Source: Vibrionaceae bacterium (GTDB taxonomy: Bacteria; Pseudomonadota; Gammaproteobacteria; Enterobacterales; Vibrionaceae). From it: a stretch of DNA of 64,000 nt. The stretch spans positions 62,001 to 126,000 of the forward strand of contig JAAEZQ010000004.1 in NCBI GenBank assembly GCA_018222805.1, read 5' to 3'. The notes under the pieces were generated by a model. That model had not been told where the DNA came from, did no database searches, and worked only from the letters and a program-made list of their open reading frames with translations. This document shows, piece after piece, positions 57,835 through 64,000 of this stretch; position 1 is the stretch's first letter; each line of letters begins with the position of its first letter. The translations under genes were made by a program, and so were the position numbers.

Positions 57835-59028
57835 CTAGATATAATTAAATAACGTCAGGTCTTTGGTTTTACCAAAAGCTTGTTGTGAGGCTTGCAAAGC
57901 GCGTGAATTCTCGCTGAATTCAATAACGGCTTTCGAGTAATCCAAGTCTTCAAAATTGCTCTTTGCCTTGGCCAGCGACAGATTAAAGTCTTCGTGGTTT
58001 TGCTCCTGAATATCGAGGGTACTTAGCCTTGCCCCGACATCCGTGCGTGCCTTGTTGAGATGAATAAATGCTGCCTGAAACTCTTCGGTCATTTGGTGTA
58101 ATTTCGCTGTTGACGATGTATCCGAAACCGACTTATCCGACCATGACATGGCTTGTTTAAAGGTGTCGAAAATGCTGAAAGTCTCACGCTTAGCAATACC
58201 AATACTGTCGCCGGGCATGATCTGCCCTTTCACCTGCATTTTTAACCCGTTGTACTCAATGCCTTTCTCTGGGGAAAACTCATCCGCTTTCACGACTGTG
58301 CCGTCACGCTCTAACTGATAGCCAAACTTACCGTTATTCATATCAACGAAAGTCACTCGGTAGGAAGCCGTATCTTTAGTGTCAGCGTTGGTCGCTTTGC
58401 CTAACAACAACTCTGAGCCGTTCTGCAACTCGTAATCTGGCTGGTAATCACCAAACGGGTTGGGGATGTCCATAAACAATTTGCTGCCCGGGTCGTTCAT
58501 TGGCATCTCAAGCATGCTGGATACTTTCATCTTGCGCTGATAGTCATCACCGGCGTACTGCACACTGCCGTCTTTATCTCGATAAAAAGGCTGATTTTTC
58601 GGCTTAGTGCCCGCAAACACATAGTTGCCTGATTCGTCTTGTGCGTTTACTAAGTTCAGAAAGTTATTGGCAATTTCTTCCAGCTCACGCTTTTTGGCTT
58701 GTCTGTCTTCGACAGAGAGCGCACCGTTAATCATTTCCATGGTGAGACGTTTTGATTCGTCAGCGAAACTCTCTGCGTTGGCGATGTTCACTTCGTGGTT
58801 TTCTAAACGGTTACGTACTAAAACAATCGAGCTTAAGTACTGCTGTATTTGCTCTTGTTGCTGACCAATATTCTGAACGTAATGCGCGGCCAAAGGGTCA
58901 TCACTTGGCTTGAGCAACTTCTTACCCGATGCAAGTTGTTCTTGATTGTGATGAACTTTATTCTCTTGCCGACGCAAGTCATTTTGTACGGACTGATAGT
59001 TATGGAAACTAGAAATTCGGGTTAACAC
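57835..59028 (-). CDS. flgL: Flagellar hook-filament junction protein FlgL (HAP3)
   Basis: Junction protein joining hook-associated FlgK to the filament. 397 residues, longer than E. coli FlgL (317) but usual for vibrio polar systems. N-terminal flagellin-like helices (MLTRISSFHNYQSVQNDLRR and KLLKPSDDPLAAHYVQNI) and a C-terminal D0 region (NFEDLDYSKAVIEFSENSRA) frame a variable middle domain (about 140-290). It follows flgK by 13 bases, so they form one operon. Confidence 0.94.
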   Translation of the reverse strand: MLTRISSFHNYQSVQNDLRRQENKVHHNQEQLASGKKLLKPSDDPLAAHYVQNIGQQQEQIQQYLSSIVLVRNRLENHEVNIANAESFADESKRLTMEMINGALSVEDRQAKKRELEEIANNFLNLVNAQDESGNYVFAGTKPKNQPFYRDKDGSVQYAGDDYQRKMKVSSMLEMPMNDPGSKLFMDIPNPFGDYQPDYELQNGSELLLGKATNADTKDTASYRVTFVDMNNGKFGYQLERDGTVVKADEFSPEKGIEYNGLKMQVKGQIMPGDSIGIAKRETFSIFDTFKQAMSWSDKSVSDTSSTAKLHQMTEEFQAAFIHLNKARTDVGARLSTLDIQEQNHEDFNLSLAKAKSNFEDLDYSKAVIEFSENSRALQASQQAFGKTKDLTLFNYI

Positions 59029-59041
59029 TTATTTCTTCTCC

Positions 59042-60982
59042 TTACCTCAGTTGTAAAATGGTGTTGAAGGTATCATTCGCAGCCTGCATCACACGTGACG
59101 ACGCCATATAAGCCTGCTGAAATTTCATCATATTGGCAGCTTCTTCATCTAAATTGACGCCGGAAATGGACGCCAAACGTTCTTGAGCTGATTCGTGTTC
59201 CAACTGCGCTACAGATGCCAAACGGTTAGCCGTTGCCGATTTCAGCCCCACCTGCGTATTTAGGTTGTGGTAAACATCAATCAGAGTGCTCGACTTGCCA
59301 TCCATCATTTTGTTGGTCTGCAACTGCTGCATTTTCCTCAAGTTGCCGTTACCACCAGGTGATGGTACTAAGTTGGCGGTAAATTTGTCGTTCAGCAGCG
59401 CGCCTTCCGTAAGTTCAAAGATCGTCGTATCACCATTTTTATACAACGGATGGCTCTTCGGCACTGAAATTTCAATGATTGGATTATCTTTATCTAACGG
59501 GTAAGAGTATTTGTCTGACAACAAGTTACCTTTGTTATCGGTAATCTTTAGCCACGCTTTGTCATGTTTTTCATCCGCGGGCTGAACCGTCACCTCGAAC
59601 TCTTTGACATCACCTGCTTCATGAATCTTGAATTTTGCACTGCCTTGAGCAAACGTGGTTGACGCTTCATAGCTTTGCGCCGCAATGGACTTCGCATCGT
59701 TGGTTTCCATTTTAATGATGGCAGCACCACTGCGGGTAGGACGCAACAATACTCGTTCGCCAGCGGCAAGGCCTTCACCAATCTGCACTCTCATACCATC
59801 CAGTACAAAAGAAGAGTCCGACTGATCGATATCCAACTGAACCGGATCACCTTTCGGAGTCGTGACACTATACTGGTCGCCATCATAGCGCAGCGTATAC
59901 TCCCCACCTTTGAGTGCCGAGATATCATCCACATAAACGGCCACTTCTGCCTGAGAGTCAGGCGCGGCGGACACACGTGATTGCGCAACCAGCTCCGAGT
60001 TTATATCTGTAAATACGTCTTTACCGATTTTGCCATTGAGATCCAAACCTTGGGATTGCAATTGATTCACTTTGAATGAGAAGCCCGTAGCCAGCCTGCC
60101 CATCTCATCGAGCAACTGGGGAATGTGCTGGTCACGCATATCAAGTAAAGCGCCAATTTTTCCGTCGATATCATCTGCTTTAATCGCCTTAATACCATTC
60201 CCTTCCACCATGGCTAAACGTCGCTGGTGAACGTCTGGATAGCCATCAATCATTTTTAACTGACTGGCTTCGGTGCCAGATACTAAGGTGTGGCCATTAC
60301 CAATGTGAACGTTAAACCCTTCTGCGTTTTTACGTGGGGTGACCGTTACCTTAGTGTATTCAGACAGTTCCTTAATCAGTTTTTCATGTTGATCCATCAG
60401 ATCATTGTGAGGCCCCGGAGTACGCATCATTAAACGGTGAGTATCGCGAACCTCTAACGCGATTTGATTGATACGTTCAATGCCCATATCCAACTTTTTG
60501 TTGGTCACATCAGACTGTAAACGCACTGTTTCATGGAAATCGTTCAATGTGTCAGAAAAGATTTTTGATTTTTCAAGCACCACTTTACGCGCGCCTAAAT
60601 CATTTGGCGTGTCAGACATGGTTTTAACCGCATCAAACCATTCATTGAGATTTTCAGGGATCTTCTTCGAGGCAACCGAGCTCAACATACCTGACAGCAT
60701 GTCGAGATTATCTTGAGTATCTACTTTGTTAGCATTGTTGGTCGACGCCAAGTTGAGTTCATTAACGGCAAACTGATCCCAAGAGCGGCGAACATTTTCC
60801 ACATGTACGCCCATGCCATAAGTGGCTCCACCAAACTGGCGCGGATCGTTCGTACCTTGAACCACCGACTGACGACTGTAACCCTCTGTATTAACATTAG
60901 AAATGTTATGACCAGTGGTGTTCAACTGTCTCTGAGCGGTAAGCACACTTTGAGTACCTACATTCAGAAGATCTGACGCCAT
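59042..60982 (-). CDS. flgK: Flagellar hook-associated protein FlgK (HAP1)
   Basis: First hook-filament junction protein. 646 residues, larger than E. coli FlgK (547) because of an extended middle domain (about 340-560). The N-terminal rod/hook signature is MASDLLNVGTQSVLTAQRQL then NTTGHNISNVNTEGYSRQ, and the C-terminal D0 is GVNLDEEAANMMKFQQAYM to FNTILQLR. First gene of flgKL: a terminator lies upstream after flgJ and a sigma-54-type promoter at 61038-61053. Confidence 0.96.
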   Translation of the reverse strand: MASDLLNVGTQSVLTAQRQLNTTGHNISNVNTEGYSRQSVVQGTNDPRQFGGATYGMGVHVENVRRSWDQFAVNELNLASTNNANKVDTQDNLDMLSGMLSSVASKKIPENLNEWFDAVKTMSDTPNDLGARKVVLEKSKIFSDTLNDFHETVRLQSDVTNKKLDMGIERINQIALEVRDTHRLMMRTPGPHNDLMDQHEKLIKELSEYTKVTVTPRKNAEGFNVHIGNGHTLVSGTEASQLKMIDGYPDVHQRRLAMVEGNGIKAIKADDIDGKIGALLDMRDQHIPQLLDEMGRLATGFSFKVNQLQSQGLDLNGKIGKDVFTDINSELVAQSRVSAAPDSQAEVAVYVDDISALKGGEYTLRYDGDQYSVTTPKGDPVQLDIDQSDSSFVLDGMRVQIGEGLAAGERVLLRPTRSGAAIIKMETNDAKSIAAQSYEASTTFAQGSAKFKIHEAGDVKEFEVTVQPADEKHDKAWLKITDNKGNLLSDKYSYPLDKDNPIIEISVPKSHPLYKNGDTTIFELTEGALLNDKFTANLVPSPGGNGNLRKMQQLQTNKMMDGKSSTLIDVYHNLNTQVGLKSATANRLASVAQLEHESAQERLASISGVNLDEEAANMMKFQQAYMASSRVMQAANDTFNTILQLR

Positions 60983-61037
60983 ACATGTCCCCCAAAAACG
61001 AAAAAACCGGTAAAAGTCCGATCACTAATACAAATAA

Positions 61038-61053
61038 AGCAAAAGGTATGCCA
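61038..61053 (-). promoter_or_regulatory. Sigma-54-type promoter of flgKL
   Basis: Minus strand reads TGGCATACCTTTTGCT, matching TGGCAC-N5-TTGCA/T with one mismatch and correct spacing of the GG and GC dinucleotides. It lies about 56 bases before the flgK start. This agrees with RpoN-dependent middle flagellar genes in vibrios. Confidence 0.6.
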
Positions 61054-61080
61054 AACGTAGGAACAAGGAGGAACTGTCGA

Positions 61081-61110
61081 TAAAATAAAGGCTTGCTCAA
61101 TGGCAAGCCT
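61081..61110 (-). terminator. Terminator of the flgJ operon
   Basis: AGGCTTGC (61089-61096) / GCAAGCCT (61103-61110); the minus strand continues TTATTTTATC. It separates the rod/ring genes from flgKL. Confidence 0.82.
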
Positions 61111-61137
61111 CAGAAATGAGAGAAAAACAACGGGAGA

Positions 61138-62064
61138 CTACATGCTTTCTATTTTCTGTTTAACTTGCAGAACTTTATCCGCGTAGCCAGGATCAGTTGC
61201 ATAACCGGCACGTTGAATGTCACGAATGAATGACTCAGAATCGCCACGTCTTTGCAGAGCGACCTCATAACGCGGATTATCGTTTAAGAATCGAACGTAA
61301 TCGTTGAAGCTATCTTGGTAGCTTGAGTACGATCGGAACGCCGCAGTTTCTTTCACTGGTGTATTGTCATGAAACTCTAATGTTTGAGTGGTGATTTTAT
61401 CACCCTGCCAACTGCGATCAGCTTTGATATTAAATAGATTGTTGCTGCTACCACGTGCATTCTTAATCACTTTTTGCCCCCACCCCGTTTCCAACGCTGC
61501 TTGGGCAAGAAGCAATGATGGTTCAATGCCTAGCGCTTTGGCCGCCTTTTCTGCATAAGGCTTCATTGAACTGACAAAAGATTCTGGGGAATCGAATCGA
61601 GCCGGTACACTGTTAGAGCGAGTTAATTCGCCAGATTCAATCAAGCGCTGCTCTATTTCACGTGCTTTTTGCGGGTCAACACGGCGATACTCCACGGCAT
61701 TATTTGTCGCATCACGCACAGCGGTTTCACTCTTATCGCCACCCTGTCCTACTGTCAGCTGAGCCACAATCATATCTGCCAGCCCCATTGAACCCGAAGC
61801 ACTCAACTCACTCGCCATCTGCTCATCCAACATCTGACGGTAAAACTTTTCGTTCTGACTGTTCATGAAGTTCGACTCGAAACCTTCGTTTGCTTCACGC
61901 ATCGATTTGAGCATCATAGAGGTAAAAATGGATTCAAACTGACGCGCTGCCGCACGTAACGCTTCGTGCTCACTATCTTTACCCTCTTTTACTGCTTTCT
62001 GTCTTAGCGTATCGAGTGAGCTGATGTCGTGGATAAAGCCAATATCGTTAGGATTCTTAATCAT
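61138..62064 (-). CDS. flgJ: Flagellar rod cap and peptidoglycan hydrolase FlgJ
   Basis: Dual-function protein that caps the growing rod and opens the peptidoglycan. 308 residues: N-terminal rod-binding domain (about 30-105, LRAAARQFESIFTSMMLKSM) and C-terminal glucosaminidase domain (about 155-305) with catalytic E192 in LLAQAALETGWGQKVI and the NLFNIKADRSW segment. It lies 17 bases after flgI, same operon; a terminator follows. Confidence 0.96.
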   Translation of the reverse strand: MIKNPNDIGFIHDISSLDTLRQKAVKEGKDSEHEALRAAARQFESIFTSMMLKSMREANEGFESNFMNSQNEKFYRQMLDEQMASELSASGSMGLADMIVAQLTVGQGGDKSETAVRDATNNAVEYRRVDPQKAREIEQRLIESGELTRSNSVPARFDSPESFVSSMKPYAEKAAKALGIEPSLLLAQAALETGWGQKVIKNARGSSNNLFNIKADRSWQGDKITTQTLEFHDNTPVKETAAFRSYSSYQDSFNDYVRFLNDNPRYEVALQRRGDSESFIRDIQRAGYATDPGYADKVLQVKQKIESM

Positions 62065-62081
62065 TGTCGCCTCCTAATGAC

Positions 62082-63173
62082 TTAGATGATGATCAACTGG
62101 CCTTCAATCGCACCAGCTTGTTTTAATGCCTGTAAAATCGCCATCAAGTCTGAAGGCGCAGCGCCGACTTCATTGACCGCGCGAACCAAATCATCCAACG
62201 TCAGGCCCGGCTCAAACTTGAACATCTTGCCCTGCTCTTCGTTTACTTCAATGTCAGAATCCGGAACGACAACAGTCTGGCCGCCCGAGAAGGCATTCGG
62301 CTGACTCACGCTGAGGTTTTCTTTGATGGAAACCGTCATACCACCATGCGTTACGGCTGCTGGCTTAAGGCGCACATGCTTACCGACAACAATGGTCCCC
62401 GTACGGGAATTAACGATGATTTTTGCGGCACTATCTGCTGGTTCGAATTCCAGGTTTTCAATCGCAGATAGAAACGCGACTCGCTGGCTAACATCACGTG
62501 GTGCGCGCACACGAACGGAAGTCGCATCGACCGGACTGGCCATTTGAGGGCCAAGGAAGTTGTTAACCGCATCGGCCATACGTTGGGCCGTCGTGAAATC
62601 AGACTCTAGCAGGTTGAAAGTGATGTAGTCGCCGCGACCAAATGGGTTAGGAATTTCTCGCTCTACCGTCGCACCACTAGAGATAAGCCCCACTGTTGGG
62701 TTATTGCCAACTATCTTTGAGCCATCGGCACCTTCCGCACTGAAGCCACTGACAACCAGATTACCTTGTGCAACGGCATACACCTGACCATCTAAACCTT
62801 TTAAGAAGGTTTGTAGCAACGTACCACCACGCAGGCTTTTCGCACTGCCGATGGATGACACGGTGACATCGACTTGCTGACCTGGCTTAGAAAAAGGCGG
62901 CAATGTTGCCGTTACCATCACAGCGGCAACGTTTTTGATTTTTGGCTTGGTGCCCGGCGGCATTTGAATGCCGAAGTTTTGCAGCATGGCCGCGAAGCTT
63001 TGTTCCGTAAACGGATTGGACTCTCCGGTACCAGGTAATCCTGAAACTAAACCATAACCCACAAGTTGGTTGCTACGAACCCCTGCCACTTGCGCGACGT
63101 CTTTGATGCGTGCGGCTTGAGCAGCAGTTGAAAACAGGGCAACACTCAGGAGGAGTAAAAAGATTTTTTTCAT
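62082..63173 (-). CDS. flgI: Flagellar P-ring protein FlgI
   Basis: Periplasmic protein forming the P-ring around the rod at the peptidoglycan layer. 363 residues (E. coli 365) with a signal peptide ([20 protein letters not shown], cleavage before ARIKD) and family blocks [39 protein letters not shown] and [20 protein letters not shown]. It lies 42 bases after flgH and 17 before flgJ in the flg operon. Confidence 0.97.
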   Translation of the reverse strand: MKKIFLLLLSVALFSTAAQAARIKDVAQVAGVRSNQLVGYGLVSGLPGTGESNPFTEQSFAAMLQNFGIQMPPGTKPKIKNVAAVMVTATLPPFSKPGQQVDVTVSSIGSAKSLRGGTLLQTFLKGLDGQVYAVAQGNLVVSGFSAEGADGSKIVGNNPTVGLISSGATVEREIPNPFGRGDYITFNLLESDFTTAQRMADAVNNFLGPQMASPVDATSVRVRAPRDVSQRVAFLSAIENLEFEPADSAAKIIVNSRTGTIVVGKHVRLKPAAVTHGGMTVSIKENLSVSQPNAFSGGQTVVVPDSDIEVNEEQGKMFKFEPGLTLDDLVRAVNEVGAAPSDLMAILQALKQAGAIEGQLIII

Positions 63174-63215
63174 GCTTACCTATCTCTAGCAGTTAAATTG
63201 CCGCCGTGCGGCATC

Positions 63216-63992
63216 TTAAAGCGCTACATTAAAGAATCGTGCCAAGAACCCCGGCTCTTGCATATCTTGTTGCAAACCCGTCCCTGAATACTGAATGCGG
63301 GCATTCGATACGCGGTTTGAAGCGATTGTATTATCAAAATTGATGTCATCAGGACGAATGGTGCCACTCAAACGAATGTACTCATCACCCGTATTCAGCG
63401 TCATCCACTTCTCGCCGCGGATAACCAGATTACCGTTAGCCAGTACTTCAATCACTTCGACAGTAATGTAACCGCTGATACTGTTACTCTGTTTCGCTGA
63501 AGAGTCCCCCACAAAGCTGTTACTGCTGTTCAAGTCGTAAGAAAAGTTGTAATTGCCGCCGACTTGCAGTTCTTGCCCACCGACAGACAGCGGGTCCATG
63601 GTCGAATCGTTGCTTTTCGATAAATCCGCGTTAGCACTCTTGGTCGCGCTCGTGGTTTCATCTAACGTGACAGTGATGATGTCGCCAATACCACGAGGCT
63701 TGGAGTCGTCATAAAGATCAGTTATGTGTTCTGAACTGAATAATGAACCTGTTGCCGCAGCATAGTGTTCCGGCTTCTGTTTTGGATGGATTGGAGCCCA
63801 TGCAGGATCGCCAGCCACCGGATCACTTCTGCCGCGTAAAGTGTCGACAATGCCACTGCTGTCTTCTGATTTATCACCTTCAACCGCGTCAACCACCGTC
63901 GTTGCTTGAGAGACTTCATCGGCTTCAATCGGTTCTAACATGGCACAGCCAGACATGGTGCTGATGAGCACAAGCAGGTAAATACGCTTCAT
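63216..63992 (-). CDS. flgH: Flagellar L-ring lipoprotein FlgH
   Basis: Outer-membrane lipoprotein forming the L-ring. 258 residues from ATG 63992: signal [16 protein letters not shown] with the lipobox Cys at 16, a vibrio-type charged insertion (about 20-60), then the FlgH domain with [35 protein letters not shown] and [20 protein letters not shown] to the end ..[15 protein letters not shown] one codon upstream (63995) is also in frame but the ATG gives the normal N-terminus. The upstream flg genes lie beyond the window. Confidence 0.96.
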   Translation of the reverse strand: MKRIYLLVLISTMSGCAMLEPIEADEVSQATTVVDAVEGDKSEDSSGIVDTLRGRSDPVAGDPAWAPIHPKQKPEHYAAATGSLFSSEHITDLYDDSKPRGIGDIITVTLDETTSATKSANADLSKSNDSTMDPLSVGGQELQVGGNYNFSYDLNSSNSFVGDSSAKQSNSISGYITVEVIEVLANGNLVIRGEKWMTLNTGDEYIRLSGTIRPDDINFDNTIASNRVSNARIQYSGTGLQQDMQEPGFLARFFNVAL

Positions 63993-64000
63993 CACAAGCT

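Overview
The window reads as a core segment of the large chromosome of a Vibrio, most likely a member of the Harveyi/parahaemolyticus group. Markers are a complete toxRS pair beside htpG, a polar-type flagellar block (flgH-I-J, flgK-L, flagellin), GlcNAc genes with an OprD-type porin (chitin lifestyle), and the order ptsHI-crr / cysK / cysZ / zipA / ligA / porin. Species cannot be fixed from sequence alone. No rRNA, tRNA, CRISPR array, insertion sequence, prophage or integron was seen; genes are dense, complete and of even composition. Layout. 1-9860: TCA-cycle block; sucC (cut by the window edge), sucB, sucA, sdhB, sdhA, sdhD, sdhC on the minus strand, divergent from gltA. 9942-18754: YbgI/Nif3, DUF1853, pgm, seqA, ybfF, DUF2788, fldA, a DUF4442 hotdog protein, fur, glnS. 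18991-23410: GlcNAc uptake and catabolism, nagE divergent from nagA-nagC. 23575-33396: CPA2 antiporter, asnB, rfaH, POT peptide transporter, hemH, adk, htpG. 33670-36199: toxR-toxS, a TSUP exporter, a SelW-like protein. 36262-39382 (minus): yfcE phosphodiesterase, a zinc-ribbon membrane protein, and a tightly overlapping four-gene operon encoding two paralogous DUF1538 membrane proteins, a PII-like protein and a CBS-pair protein. 39656-44339: a TIGR01777 epimerase, an SDR, cnoX, qmcA, nfeD. 44340-45567: AT-rich spacer, a tiny secreted peptide, a lipoprotein. 45665-55768: porin, ligA, zipA, cysZ, cysK, ptsH, ptsI, crr. 56289-63992 (minus): flagellin, flgL, flgK, flgJ, flgI, flgH. How parts work together. 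HPr, EI and IIA-Glc from the ptsHI-crr locus probably supply phosphate to NagE, which lacks its own IIA domain, linking the porin, NagE, NagA and NagC in one sugar route. sdh/suc/gltA give a complete entry half of the TCA cycle with a well-formed ArcA box at sdhC. Clear cis signals include a sigma-32-type promoter at htpG, a sigma-54-type promoter at flgK, a CRP site between nagE and nagA, and more than twenty hairpin terminators. Best candidate for an undescribed system: the DUF1538-DUF1538-PII-like-CBS operon at 37122-39382, which looks like a two-component membrane transporter with its own nucleotide-sensing regulators. Secondary items are a 21-codon membrane microprotein ORF and a possible small RNA at 41643-41813, recurring TATACC-type palindromes between genes, and an unexplained spacer between crr and the flagellin.
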